In this document: piece by piece, positions 8,133 to 17,400 of the stretch | Position numbering within the stretch: position 1 is the stretch's first letter | Layout: every line of letters starts with the position of its first letter | Assembly: GCF_009741735.1 (NCBI RefSeq) | Contig: NZ_WHOH01000001.1 | Span: 1,550,001-1,614,000 of the forward strand | DNA length: 64,000 nucleotides | DNA from: Lentibacillus sp. JNUCC-1 | GTDB taxonomy: Bacteria > Bacillota > Bacilli > Bacillales > Amphibacillaceae | Direction of reading: 5' to 3' | Notes under the pieces: model-generated | Databases searched by the model: none | The model's input: only the letters and a program-made list of their open reading frames with translations | What the model was told of the DNA's origin: nothing | Program-made: the position numbers and the translations under genes

Positions 8133-8188
8133 TTGAAAATCATTCTCAATTCAGTGTATAATAACGTCCTGGGTGATAATAATTCTCA
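8133..8188 (+). promoter_or_regulatory. Iron-regulated promoter with two Fur boxes
   Basis: TTGAAA (8133-8138) and TATAAT (8157-8162) are 18 bp apart. TGAAAATCATTCTCA (8134-8148) overlaps the -35 and TGATAATAATTCTCA (8174-8188) lies just downstream of the start site. Both fit the 7-1-7 Fur consensus TGATAAT-N-ATTATCA with few mismatches, so the operon should be repressed when iron is abundant. Confidence 0.85.
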
Positions 8189-8214
8189 TAACCAATAAAG
8201 GGAGGCTTTACATA

Positions 8215-9231
8215 ATGAAAAAGCTCGGTTTATTTGTTTTAATCATAATGCTTTTCACGCTGGCGGCTTGCGGTCAGTCCAACAATGAGGGAGGAACCTC
8301 TAATCAAAACGCCAACGGAAATGATACAGATACAAACACCAATGAAGAAACATCTCAAGAAGTTACAATCGAACATGCCATGGACACAACCACATTGGAT
8401 CAAACACCAGAAAATATTGTTGCCCTCGAATATACGTATGCCGAAGACCTGCTCGCTCTTGGCGTGCAGCCTGTCGGACTAGCAGACATAGAAGGGTACA
8501 ACAAGTGGGTTGACATCGAGGCGGAACTTTCTGATGACGTCACAGATGTTGGCACACGTCAGGAACCGAATCTCGAAACAATCGCCCAGCTGGAGCCAGA
8601 TCTAATCATTGCACCGAAATTCCGTCATGAGGGTATTAAGGACGAACTTGAAAAAATTGCGCCAACCGTCTTTTTTGAGGCATATCCTCAGGATGAAAGC
8701 ATCACACAGTACGACGAAATGGTTACAACCTTCAAAACCATTGCTAAAGCTGTGAATAAAGAAGATAAAGCGGAAGAAGTACTCGCGGACTTGGATAATA
8801 AATACAGTGAGGCTAAAGAAGCCATAGATGCAGCAGATCTTTCTACAGATGAATTCGTGCTCACTCAGGCGTTCAGTTCACAACAGGCTCCCGTTTTACG
8901 TGTATTTACACCAAACTCAATGGCCTCGAAGATTTTTGAAAAGATTGGTCTTAAGAATGCGTACGAGCCAGATCAGTTTGAAGTGTATGGCTATTCAACG
9001 CTGAATGTTGAGTCTCTCCCAGCTCTGGAAGATGCGAATTTCTTCTATGTTGTGCAAGATGATGACAATATTTTTGAAAATCAGTTGAAAGACAATGCCG
9101 TATGGAAAAACCTTGATTTCGTAAAAAATGACCGCATGTATCCTCTCGGGGGAGACGCATGGCTCTTTGGAGGACCATTGTCAGCCAAAACTGTCGTGGA
9201 TCAAGTTGTGAATGTTGTGGAGTCTAAATAA
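8215..9231 (+). CDS. Siderophore ABC transporter substrate-binding lipoprotein
   Basis: The product is 338 residues long with a lipoprotein signal peptide ending LTLAACG, an acidic low-complexity linker rich in N, T and D, and a two-lobed periplasmic-binding fold of the FecB/FhuD/YfiY type (ALEYTYAEDLLALGVQPVGLAD near the front of the mature domain). It captures ferric siderophores outside the cell. ATG 8215 follows a GGGAGG site; the frame's upstream extension covers the Fur boxes. The stop overlaps the permease start (TAATGA), indicating translational coupling. Confidence 0.9.
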   Translation: MKKLGLFVLIIMLFTLAACGQSNNEGGTSNQNANGNDTDTNTNEETSQEVTIEHAMDTTTLDQTPENIVALEYTYAEDLLALGVQPVGLADIEGYNKWVDIEAELSDDVTDVGTRQEPNLETIAQLEPDLIIAPKFRHEGIKDELEKIAPTVFFEAYPQDESITQYDEMVTTFKTIAKAVNKEDKAEEVLADLDNKYSEAKEAIDAADLSTDEFVLTQAFSSQQAPVLRVFTPNSMASKIFEKIGLKNAYEPDQFEVYGYSTLNVESLPALEDANFFYVVQDDDNIFENQLKDNAVWKNLDFVKNDRMYPLGGDAWLFGGPLSAKTVVDQVVNVVESK

Positions 9232-11210
9232 TGAATCGCTCTGTTTTGCTGAAAGCCTCTGGATTATACCTCGGAGGCTTTCTTCTCTTGATGCTCATGA
9301 GTTTTATACACCTGACACAGGGACAGGCAGATTACTCGTTTCAGGCATTGTTGACAGAGGTGTGGCAGCCGGGACGTGTGCAGGATATTGTTGTTGGTTT
9401 GCGTCTTCCCAGAGTTGTAATTGGTATACTGGCAGGTGGTGCACTTGCGGTGGCGGGTTTATTTTTACAAACGCTGACAAAAAACCCGCTTGCCTCAGCT
9501 GGGACACTGGGGATTAATGCCGGGGCTTATTTTTTTGTCGTAGTTTTTACGATCTTCATGCCGTCATTGATCGGGAAGCATCCATTTGTTGTATCCCTTC
9601 TCGGCGCAGCGTTTGCGGCTATCGTGGTGATGACACTCGTTGGACGTACGATGGACCCTGTACGTGTGGCGCTGACGGGTATGATTATATCGCTCTTATT
9701 TTCATCTTTCACCGGCACACTGCAATTATTTTATGAAAATGAAACGAACGGTTTGTTTTTATGGGGTTCAGGTACGTTGATTCAGCTTGATTGGTCTGGT
9801 GTCCGGTTTGCTGTGTTATTTGTCATTGGCGGGGCGTTCCTTGCTATACTCCTCGGCAGCAAATTGGATGTGCTGACTCTGGGTGACGATGTTGCGACAT
9901 CCCTTGGCCAGTCGGTAACGAAAGTAAAGCTTCTGGCGTGGGGCACAGCGATTCTGCTCGCGGCTTCAACCGTCAGTGTGGTAGGCCCAATCGGGTTTGT
10001 TGGCTTGATGGCACCGCACATTGTCAGATTCCTGGGTGTCAAGGGCCATCGTGGTCTGGTGTTGCACTCCTTTTTATGGGGCGCTATTCTTCTGGTGGGC
10101 GCTGACGTCCTGGCGCGCCTGCTCACACCGAACCAAGAAATGCCGGTGGGTGCGATGACAGCGATTATCGGCGGTCCTTGGCTGATGTTCTTAGCCTACC
10201 GGGCTGGCAAACAATATCAAAAAAGCGATACCCGTTTGGGCGGATATGAAATTCCCGTGCCTTTCTTCGCGCTGATCAGTCTATTGACCGTGCTGTTGGC
10301 AACCGTGCTTTTCCTGGCCATATCTTTTGGTGGAACTGCATTTCTAACGCTTGAAGAATGGTTGAACGGCTCTATTTTCTCAACATTTATCGTTAATTTC
10401 CGGATCCCGAGAGTGCTCACGGCCTTTGTAGTCGGGATGCTCTTGGCAATGAGCGGGGTTCTTTTGCAAGGCGTCCTCCGCAATCCGCTTGCCGACCCCT
10501 CTGTACTGGGTATTACCTCAGGTGGCGGGGCAGGGGCAATGATCTTTTTGGTCGTTTTTCCGGCTGCCTCTGTAAAATTACTGCCGTTTGCAGCGCTTGC
10601 CGGTTCACTTCTCGCCATGACAATTATTCTGCTGGCCACACGGAAATCCAAATGGAATCCCGTACTCCTGGCACTTGTCGGTGTGGCATTATCAGCTGTG
10701 GGATCAGCGATTATTCAAATATTGATTGTAAGGGCCAAACTCGGCGTGGCTCCTGCTTTGACCTGGCTTGCTGGTTCAACATATGGAAAAGGCTGGGAAG
10801 ACTTGAGGATTGTTGCCTTGGTTGCGCTAGTCGCTATCCCAATCACGGTTTTACTTGTTAGGCGACTTGACGTGCTATCCTTCGGTGATGACGTGGCTAT
10901 GGGGCTGGGCTTGCGCGTATCCGGCACAAAAATCATTGCTATTTTCCTCGGTGTTGCTATGGGGGCAGCAAGCGTGTCGGTTGTCGGAACAATTGGCTTT
11001 ATCGGTTTATTGGCCCCTCATATTGCTAGGCGTATGGTAGGGGTTGAGCATAAAAAGGTGATTATCATCAGTCTATTTATCGGTGGAATATTACTGGTGG
11101 CAGCAGACTTTCTCGGACGCTTGCTGCTTGCTCCGAAAGAAATCCCTTCAGGCCTTGTCGTAGCACTGATTGGGACACCTTATTTACTTTACTTGCTGAG
11201 AAAGATATAA
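9231..11210 (+). CDS. Fused siderophore ABC transporter permease (FhuB-like)
   Basis: The 659-residue protein contains two tandem BtuC/FecCD permease units. Each carries the family pattern of an R-x-PR entry segment (VVGLRLPRVVIG; NFRIPRVLTA), GG.LAxAG..LQ.....NPLA and, near its end, VGPIGFVGLMAPHI or VGTIGFIGLLAPHI. Separate permeases are more common in Bacillus, so the fusion resembles FhuB of proteobacteria. The ATG overlaps the stop of the binding protein gene. No ATPase gene follows, so the importer must borrow a shared FhuC/YusV-type ATPase (inference). Confidence 0.92.
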   Translation: MNRSVLLKASGLYLGGFLLLMLMSFIHLTQGQADYSFQALLTEVWQPGRVQDIVVGLRLPRVVIGILAGGALAVAGLFLQTLTKNPLASAGTLGINAGAYFFVVVFTIFMPSLIGKHPFVVSLLGAAFAAIVVMTLVGRTMDPVRVALTGMIISLLFSSFTGTLQLFYENETNGLFLWGSGTLIQLDWSGVRFAVLFVIGGAFLAILLGSKLDVLTLGDDVATSLGQSVTKVKLLAWGTAILLAASTVSVVGPIGFVGLMAPHIVRFLGVKGHRGLVLHSFLWGAILLVGADVLARLLTPNQEMPVGAMTAIIGGPWLMFLAYRAGKQYQKSDTRLGGYEIPVPFFALISLLTVLLATVLFLAISFGGTAFLTLEEWLNGSIFSTFIVNFRIPRVLTAFVVGMLLAMSGVLLQGVLRNPLADPSVLGITSGGGAGAMIFLVVFPAASVKLLPFAALAGSLLAMTIILLATRKSKWNPVLLALVGVALSAVGSAIIQILIVRAKLGVAPALTWLAGSTYGKGWEDLRIVALVALVAIPITVLLVRRLDVLSFGDDVAMGLGLRVSGTKIIAIFLGVAMGAASVSVVGTIGFIGLLAPHIARRMVGVEHKKVIIISLFIGGILLVAADFLGRLLLAPKEIPSGLVVALIGTPYLLYLLRKI

Positions 11211-11242
11211 GGATCAACTCAATAAAGGGAGTGTGATAGAAG

Positions 11243-12291
11243 GTGAAACAGACAGATACATTTGATGTAACGATCATTGGGGGAGGCGCTGCAGGTCTTT
11301 TTGCCGCATTTTACAGCGGTTTAAGAAGTATGTCCACGAAGATCATTGAAACCACAGGAGAACTTGGCGGCAAAATGCATGTTTATCCTGAAAAAATGGT
11401 CTGGGATGTCGGCGGCCTGCCACCACTTACAGGAGCAGATCTAATTGATAAATCGATTGAGCAGGGTCTCACGTTTGATCCGACCGTTGTCGTTAACGAG
11501 ACGGTCACAGCGATCACCAAAACAGCTCAAGGGCACTTTGTTCTGGAAACAGCCTCAGGCGAAAGACACTATTCCAGAACCGTTATTATTGCTATTGGCA
11601 GCGGCATTCTTGACCCGCATAAACTGGAAGTAGAGGGACTCGGCGAATGTGAAGCCCCTAACATTCACTATGCCGTTCAATCGCTTAAAGATTTTAAAGA
11701 TAAAACGGTCCTTATCTCAGGAGGGGGCAACACAGCCATCGACTGGGCCAATGAACTAGAGCGTGTGGCTAAACACGTTTACTTGATTTACAGAGGAGAA
11801 GCGCTTGGCGGACATGAAGCGATGATTGAACAGCTGCTGGAAGGCTCAGTTGAATTTTTGCCGGAAAGAAGCATTACAAACATTCAAACGAACAGTGGGG
11901 CTACGTTAATCAAGTGGAGCTCAGTCACCAGGCAACCGGCGAAAAGACAACGATGGATGTTGATGACATCATTATCAATCACGGATATAAACGGGATACA
12001 AGTCTGCTGAAAAGCAGTACACCTGCGATTGCTTTGCAGGATGAGCTTTATGTGGCTGGTAATACACACGGGGAAACATCAGTGGAGGGCTTGTATGCAG
12101 CAGGAGATGTTGTGCGCTTTGATGGTAAACTCAAGCTGATCGCAGGCGCCTATCAGGATGCGGCCAATGCCGTCAATAAAGCCAAACAGCTTCTTCAGCC
12201 AGAAGCCCGAAAAGTCGCCATGGTTTCAACCCACCACGACAAGCTGAAAGAACGGAACCGCGCGCTTGTGGATGATATGCTTGATTACTAA
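11243..12291 (+). pseudogene. FAD/NAD(P)H thioredoxin-reductase-like (ferredoxin-NADP reductase type), one-base frameshift
   Basis: Two frames (to 12010 and from about 11914) make one 349-residue flavoprotein. The N-terminal FAD site is IIGGGAAGLFAAFYSG, the NADPH site is VLISGGGNTAIDWANEL, and the C-terminal FAD segment is GLYAAGDVVRFDGKLKLIAGAY. The active-site CxxC of true thioredoxin reductases is missing, as in YumC-type ferredoxin/flavodoxin-NADP reductases. At about 11911 ATCAAGTGG needs one more A to read IKVELSHQATGEK. It follows the siderophore genes closely, so it may supply electrons for iron release, as IruO does in staphylococci (inference). Length 1049 is one short of a full frame. 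Confidence 0.8.
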
Positions 12292-12293
12292 AA

Positions 12294-12317
12294 AAGACAG
12301 CTCTCAGTAGCTGTCTT
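12294..12317. terminator. Shared terminator between converging genes
   Basis: AAGACAGCT and AGCTGTCTT form a short stem with A-rich sequence on one side and ACTTTTAT on the other. It can serve both the reductase and the STAS gene. Confidence 0.75.
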
Positions 12318-12321
12318 ACTT

Positions 12322-13080
12322 TTATATTAACTTCCTAATCATATGCGCCAATGAAGATTGGTAGGTCATATGGAGGGGTAAGTTAAGGTGATGGAGTTGT
12401 TTTGCCAAGTCAGGCTTAATGCCGGTAATATTGATGTGTTTGCCTAGAATTTTTATTGTTTGAAAAAGGGCTTTAAACTGGGAAAGGCCTTCTATTGTGA
12501 CGTCATTCACTGCGGTGAAGTCAAAAATCAATTGACTGGCATCTGTATGATACACATGATGCAATATCCGTTCTTGAACCGCTGCAACTTTTTCCTCGTT
12601 AAGCGTTCCAAATATAGGGATCAGGCCAATATCTTCTGTCACCTTAATGAACGGAGCAGAAAGGCGATTATTCTCTTTTAACAGTGCTTCTGCATGCTCT
12701 TTTTCCTGAAGGAGTTTGATGTCTGTGTCCTGAAGCCTTGTGCGAAGGTCCTTTAATTGACTGGATATAACAGCCGTATCTTGGTTCTTCGTAATCACCA
12801 GAATTTCACCATGATGTTCGTTCTTCCACCCTGCATAGCAATCAGCGAGGGTTATGGTACTTGATTCTGGCTGATGTAAGTTCAGTTCAACTTTGACTTT
12901 GCCTTGATCCGGATGCAGCCACTTTTTGGCTTTATCATGGCTTCCCCTTTCCAGAATGTTGAAAAGAGACACAGACTCGCCAAACATCTCAATTGCTTCC
13001 GCTGAGGCTTCTTGAATGTCCAAATTCTCATCAATAATATATGCTGGTAAAGGGTAAAGTGAATCAAGGCGTGAAATCAA
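12322..13080 (-). CDS. PAS-STAS protein (RsbR-like)
   Basis: The protein has 252 residues. Residues 1-100 look like a PAS-type sensor (LPAYIIDENLDIQEASAEAIEMFG), followed by a helical linker rich in E, K and L (about 105-145) and a C-terminal STAS domain (PIFGTLNEEKVAAVQERIL, LIFDFTAVNDVTIEGLSQF, GIKPDLAKQLHHLNL). RsbR proteins with C-terminal STAS domains form stressosomes that release RsbT and activate sigma-B. A threonine lies at the usual phosphoacceptor region (NDVTIEG). Its start overlaps the end of the cobalamin-binding gene, so the two are translationally coupled. Loss of stressosome membership but retention of a regulator role is also possible. Confidence 0.75.
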   Translation of the reverse strand: MISRLDSLYPLPAYIIDENLDIQEASAEAIEMFGESVSLFNILERGSHDKAKKWLHPDQGKVKVELNLHQPESSTITLADCYAGWKNEHHGEILVITKNQDTAVISSQLKDLRTRLQDTDIKLLQEKEHAEALLKENNRLSAPFIKVTEDIGLIPIFGTLNEEKVAAVQERILHHVYHTDASQLIFDFTAVNDVTIEGLSQFKALFQTIKILGKHINITGIKPDLAKQLHHLNLPLHMTYQSSLAHMIRKLI

Positions 13081-13723
13081 TATTCTTTTCTCCTTTTCTA
13101 TCCTGCTGCAGCCAACTTTGCAGTTCAGTTAAATTTCTCATTGCAAATACTTGATTCGCTGCTTCTGGAGGCACATGATAATGCCCTACAGCCTGGCCAC
13201 CCAGAATAATGTCAGGCTGATGTTCAATCTCTTGCAACTGTTCAATGGTTTCAAGTAATTTTGGCAAACGATAAGATAACGCTGCAGAAACCCCCACTAC
13301 GTCAGGTTTCCATATTTCTATCGCTGTTTTAGCATGGCGAAACGGCAAGTTAGGTCCCATATAGCGCACATTCCACCCATTTTCTCTAAATACGGTGGCC
13401 ACCATTTTCAGACCTAGATAATGTTCTTCTTCCTCAACACCAAACAACATTACTTTTTTGTCGTTTGACTCACCAGTTTGCAACCATTGAGCTTCTATAG
13501 TCGTAATGACAAAATCACATGTGGCGGTGGCTAAATGTTCGTCGGCAACGCTTATTTGATTGGACTCCCAAAGTTTGCCGATATGGTGCATAGCGGGGGT
13601 AATGAGGGTCTCATACAAAGAGACATGGTTTTGATCGTTTATTATTTCTGTTATATAATTAATCGCTTCTTCATCATTTCCTCTTAAAAGATAATGAACC
13701 AATTCTTGTGCATATTCATTCAT
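13064..13723 (-). CDS. Cobalamin-binding protein with CarH-type W-x9-EH motif
   Basis: The protein has 219 residues. A four-helix cap (about 1-80) contains LWESNQISVADEH, which fits the W-x9-EH signature of adenosylcobalamin photoreceptors such as CarH. The Rossmann B12 domain follows: EEHYLG takes the place of D-x-H-x-x-G, VSAALS fits the S-x-L region and LGGQA gives the GG pair. There is no DNA-binding domain, unlike CarH. ATG 13723 has AAAGGAG upstream; the frame extends to 13750 without one. The 17-base overlap with the PAS-STAS gene suggests it passes a cobalamin- or light-derived signal to that protein. This is inference. Confidence 0.8.
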   Translation of the reverse strand: MNEYAQELVHYLLRGNDEEAINYITEIINDQNHVSLYETLITPAMHHIGKLWESNQISVADEHLATATCDFVITTIEAQWLQTGESNDKKVMLFGVEEEEHYLGLKMVATVFRENGWNVRYMGPNLPFRHAKTAIEIWKPDVVGVSAALSYRLPKLLETIEQLQEIEHQPDIILGGQAVGHYHVPPEAANQVFAMRNLTELQSWLQQDRKGEKNIDFTP

Positions 13724-13742
13724 GAGAGACACTCCTTTACGG

Positions 13743-14096
13743 TCAACCATCTGTTAGTAGAACGATGGTATCTTCAAGCTGACGGACACAGGCTTCGGCT
13801 TCAGTTTGTTCCAGCTTTTCGGGGAGTGTAATTTGAAGTCGTTTAAAATTATCAATAATTAAGTCTGTTCCAATTCCTCGTGTGGTTAGCACGGTGTCGA
13901 GCCATTTTGTATAATCACGAAATATATTGCTTTGCTCTAGTTGAATAGCCAACTCTAAATGATTTAAATGGTGTAAGTTATCAGCGATGGTGTGCTCGTA
14001 AACGCTCTCGCCAAACTTATTCCATAGATAAGGGTAGCTTTGGTATATATCATTTGTGAGTGTTTCGGCGATCTGCTGCTTGATGTGCTCGTCCAT
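13743..14096 (-). CDS. Unknown helical protein of the B12/STAS operon
   Basis: This is a 117-residue mainly helical soluble protein with aromatic and leucine-rich helices (YPYLWNKFGESVYEHTIADN; FRDYTKWLDTVLTTRG). Length and helix pattern recall N-terminal domains of RsbRD-type stressosome proteins, but this is a resemblance, not an identification. It is the first of three tightly packed genes (19 bases to the next) transcribed towards the PAS-STAS gene, so a joint role in signal input is likely. A candidate promoter (TTGAAC, 16 bp, TTATTT on the minus strand, about 14125-14155) precedes it. Confidence 0.6.
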   Translation of the reverse strand: MDEHIKQQIAETLTNDIYQSYPYLWNKFGESVYEHTIADNLHHLNHLELAIQLEQSNIFRDYTKWLDTVLTTRGIGTDLIIDNFKRLQITLPEKLEQTEAEACVRQLEDTIVLLTDG

Positions 14097-14168
14097 AACT
14101 TACCTCACCTTGCCGTATATGATCTTTTGAAAATAACATAGATTATGCATGAGTTCAAAGAATACAAG

Positions 14169-15002
14169 CTAAGACATCCAGGAAAAACTGCCGCCAAAGA
14201 CGTCGCGGACATCGTGAACCACGACGAAAGCTTCCTGATCAACCTCATTAATAAGGTTCTTAAGTCTAAACAATTGGTATTTATTGATGATGATATACAC
14301 CATATCTTTTTCCTCTTTCAGATAGCCGCCATAACCTTCAAACACGGTGGCACTCGTTTTCATATGGGTAATAACCGTATCAGCAATCTCTACAGCATCA
14401 CTTGAAATCACGCTGACAGCTTTTCTTGTATCAAGCCCTTCCAGGATGATGTCGGTTGATTTCTTGCCGACAAACAGCGAGACGATCGTGTACATTGTAT
14501 TGAGAGGGCCAATGACAACGATGCCCGAAGCAACAATGGCAATATCGAGAAACAAGTTGGTTCTTGTCAAATCCCAACCGAAATTACGATTGAACATCTT
14601 GGCAATGACCGTTGAACCCCCCATGGAACTGCCCGTCCGCAAGATGAGGCCTGCACCAATTCCGATGAAAAAACCAGCAAAGGCCGCTGATACAAGCGGA
14701 TCTCCAAGCGCACCGACACGTCCCTCAGTTACATAAATGAAAAAAGAGATAAGCGGGGCCGTCAGCAGGGTCAAGCCGATCGTCCGCCTGGGCAGATACC
14801 TGTAACCAATCGCCATGATGACACTTGTGATGACAAAGTTGGTCAACCCGACAGACCAGCCAAATGCATAATGAATAATCATAGAAGCACCCGAAACGCC
14901 GCCCTCCGCCAGTTGGTTTGGAATGGCCAAAACCGTCAATGCCAAAGCATAAATGAATGACCCCACTACAATCATGCCAATGTCGCGCACCCAAGCCTTC
15001 AC
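14169..15002 (-). CDS. YitT-family (DUF2179) membrane protein
   Basis: The protein has 277 residues: five predicted membrane helices in the first 170 residues, then a cytoplasmic DUF2179 domain (KAVSVISSDAVEIADTVITHM onwards). Family signs include LAEGGVSGASMIIHY and the glycine-rich GSSMGGSTVIAKM. Members occur in many paralogues per Bacillus genome, and their substrate is not settled. The start is GTG at 15002 with AAGGGGG upstream. It lies 72 bases upstream of the cobalamin/STAS group in the same direction, so partial co-transcription is possible. Confidence 0.85.
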   Translation of the reverse strand: MKAWVRDIGMIVVGSFIYALALTVLAIPNQLAEGGVSGASMIIHYAFGWSVGLTNFVITSVIMAIGYRYLPRRTIGLTLLTAPLISFFIYVTEGRVGALGDPLVSAAFAGFFIGIGAGLILRTGSSMGGSTVIAKMFNRNFGWDLTRTNLFLDIAIVASGIVVIGPLNTMYTIVSLFVGKKSTDIILEGLDTRKAVSVISSDAVEIADTVITHMKTSATVFEGYGGYLKEEKDMVYIIINKYQLFRLKNLINEVDQEAFVVVHDVRDVFGGSFSWMS

Positions 15003-15193
15003 CTCAATCGCCCCCTTCTTTCTGCCTTAAAAAGATATCAACCGTACTTTTCCCGGAATTTAAATGTGTAAACAAATTGTGACTGCTTATGCGATGGAAA
15101 TGATGATAGCAAAATATGGAACATTTGTCTTCGGAGTTTGACAATTTTATGCCTTGAATCATAATGAAGATACGAACAAAGGGGGGTCCGTTT

Positions 15194-16225
15194 ATGCTTC
15201 AAAAACCAACTAAACTCATGCCGGGCGATACAGTTGCCACTATCAGCCCTTCAGCGGGAATCGCAGGAGAACAAGCACTGCGCTGGCGGTATGACCAAGG
15301 AGTGGAACGCCTGCGAGATGTATTCGGACTCGATGTCGTCGCAATGCCAAACAGCTTGAAAGGTGTTGATTATTTATATGAACATCCGGAAGCGAGAGCC
15401 GAGGACTTGATGCAGGCGTTTGGGGATGACAACATTAAAGCGATCATTACGAACATTGGCGGCAGTGAGAGCATTCGGCTGTTGCCACATATAGATTTCA
15501 GCGTGATACGCAATAACCCAAAGATTTTTATGGGCTATTCAGATGTGACGATCTCACATCTCTTTTGCTTGAAAGCGGGTCTCTCATCGTTTTACGGCCC
15601 AGCGATTATGACTGACTTTGCTGAAAATGTGGCAATGGATCCGTATACGGTTGAGATGGTGCAACGGACACTTTTCACTGATGAGCCAATCGGACAGATC
15701 GCGCCTGCTAAGCAATGGACAAGTGAGCGCCTGGAGTGGGAAATTGCCAATAAATACACACAGCGGACGATGCAGCCAAACTCGGGATATGAACTGCTTC
15801 AGGGCGCGGGTGTCGTAAGGGGGCGTTTGATCGGCGGATGTATACAGGTGCTGGAATTTGCCAAAGGCACAGAGATCTGGCCTGAACCGGAACACTGGGA
15901 CAACAGCATTCTCTTTTTTGAGACATCTGAAGAGAAGCCTGACCCCATGCTGATGACGTATTGGCTCAGAAATTACGCCGCCCAAGGTATTTTACAGAAA
16001 GCAAACGGCATGATTTTTGGGAAGCCCCAAGATGAAGCTTATTACGAGGCATATAAAAAGGCGATCAAAACCGTCATGAGGGAGTACGGACTTGACGATC
16101 TGCCAATCATGTACAACATGAATTTTGGCCATACTGAACCGAAAATGATTCTGCCTTATGGCGCCGAGGCAGAGATCGATTGTGAGAATCAGACATTTGC
16201 AATCTTAGAGAGCGGCGTTCAGTGA
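15194..16225 (+). CDS. S66-family peptidase (LdcA/MccF-like)
   Basis: The 343-residue product matches LD-carboxypeptidase/MccF proteins. The nucleophile serine lies in FMGYSDVTIS, the glutamate in ILFFETSEEKPD and the histidine in NFGHTEPK. LdcA trims muropeptides between L- and D-amino acids, and MccF cleaves microcin C-type toxic aminoacyl nucleotides. Sequence alone does not separate these, but the length and the -FETSEEKP- loop lean towards the MccF side. ATG 15194 has AAGGGGGGT upstream. It is a single gene with no partner. Confidence 0.85.
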   Translation: MLQKPTKLMPGDTVATISPSAGIAGEQALRWRYDQGVERLRDVFGLDVVAMPNSLKGVDYLYEHPEARAEDLMQAFGDDNIKAIITNIGGSESIRLLPHIDFSVIRNNPKIFMGYSDVTISHLFCLKAGLSSFYGPAIMTDFAENVAMDPYTVEMVQRTLFTDEPIGQIAPAKQWTSERLEWEIANKYTQRTMQPNSGYELLQGAGVVRGRLIGGCIQVLEFAKGTEIWPEPEHWDNSILFFETSEEKPDPMLMTYWLRNYAAQGILQKANGMIFGKPQDEAYYEAYKKAIKTVMREYGLDDLPIMYNMNFGHTEPKMILPYGAEAEIDCENQTFAILESGVQ

Positions 16226-16256
16226 AACTTATGTACTCGCATTTGTTGAAAAACTA

Positions 16257-16287
16257 TTGACTCTCACGTTGCGTCAGGCCTTATGGT
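16257..16287 (+). promoter_or_regulatory. MerR-type promoter with 19-bp spacer
   Basis: TTGACT (16257-16262) and TATGGT (16282-16287) are separated by 19 bp, the overlong spacing used by MerR activators. The spacer holds the dyad CTCACGTTGCGTCAG, so the downstream MerR gene is probably autoregulated by DNA distortion. Confidence 0.75.
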
Positions 16288-16310
16288 AGAACGTGAAGGA
16301 GGTCGTATCG

Positions 16311-17057
16311 ATGACAATGAAGGTGAAAGAAGTAGCTGAGCTTGCAGGGGTGAGCGTGCGCACACTCCATCATTATGATGAGATCGGCTTGCTCATGCCG
16401 GATGCGGTGACTGAAGCCGGTTACCGTTTGTATTCTAAGGAAAACCTTGAACGGTTGCAGCAAATTCTGTTTTTCAGAGAGCTTGATTTTCCTTTAAAAG
16501 AGATTCGAACAATGCTGGATAACCCAGCGTTTGACCGTGAAGAAGCTTTGGAACTGCAGCGGAAAATGCTCCTTAAAAAACGCCGGCAGCTGGATGACGT
16601 CATCGATACGATTGACCGCACCATCCAGGGTTTGAAAGGAGAGATTCAATTGACACAACACGACCAGTTCAAAGGATTTCATTTTGACAAAGATCCGTAT
16701 GAGCAGGAAGCACGTGAACGCTGGGGCGACCAAGCCGTTGACGTTTCTAAGGAAAAGCTGAGCCGTTTGAGTGAGAAGGAGCAAGGTGATCTGTCTGTGC
16801 AATGGGAAGATTTATACCGCAGACTCGCAGAATTGCGCGGATATGCAGCGAACTCAGAAGAAGTGCAAGTAGCGATCGGGGAGTGGTACGATTTTCTCAA
16901 TGCCAATTTTGGAACCTACTCACCCGAAGCCTTCGCAGGTCTCGGCCAGCTGTACATGGCCGATGAACGCTTCACAAAAAACATCGACCAATACGGCGAA
17001 GGCCTGGCCCAGCTGATGAGTGAAGCGATGATTGTGTTTGCTGAGAGAAAGAATTGA
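16311..17057 (+). CDS. MerR-family regulator with TipAS ligand domain
   Basis: The 248-residue protein has an N-terminal MerR winged helix (VKEVAELAGVSVRTLHHYDEIGLL), a dimerising coiled coil (about 75-115) and a C-terminal TipAS-like antibiotic-binding domain (SVQWEDLYRRLAELRG to YMADERFTKNIDQYGEGLAQLMSEA). Relatives include TipAL and B. subtilis Mta, which activate efflux when bound to drugs. ATG 16311 has AAGGAGG nine bases upstream. No transporter gene is adjacent, so besides its own promoter its targets lie elsewhere. Confidence 0.9.
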   Translation: MTMKVKEVAELAGVSVRTLHHYDEIGLLMPDAVTEAGYRLYSKENLERLQQILFFRELDFPLKEIRTMLDNPAFDREEALELQRKMLLKKRRQLDDVIDTIDRTIQGLKGEIQLTQHDQFKGFHFDKDPYEQEARERWGDQAVDVSKEKLSRLSEKEQGDLSVQWEDLYRRLAELRGYAANSEEVQVAIGEWYDFLNANFGTYSPEAFAGLGQLYMADERFTKNIDQYGEGLAQLMSEAMIVFAERKN

Positions 17058-17062
17058 AATGA

Positions 17063-17105
17063 CACTGGAACAAAGGGCGATAACCGCCCTTTGTTCCAGT
17101 GTTTT
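17063..17105 (+). terminator. Strong terminator after the MerR gene
   Basis: CACTGGAACAAAGGGCG pairs perfectly with CGCCCTTTGTTCCAGTG around a five-base loop and is followed by TTTT. Confidence 0.92.
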
Positions 17106-17400
17106 AGCATACTTCTATAACACAGTTGACACAAACTGCGAACTAATGAAAACTTGAATGACTGCATCTGGAAACTAACCACATTGAGAGTATCGTGATT
17201 TGCGCTCCGGGAAGTCGCTTTCCGCGGGCACGGCCTCAGCCTCCTTGCCCCGGCAAGGGGTATGTCGACGTTGCCCGCAAAGGGCGGTTTTAGTCGACCA
17301 TCCTTAATGTAACGCTGTGGGGTCTTCGGACTCGTGCTGTTCCCGCAGTCAACCATGTATCGCAAAAAACGCTATACACCACAAGGGGATGAAAATAGAT

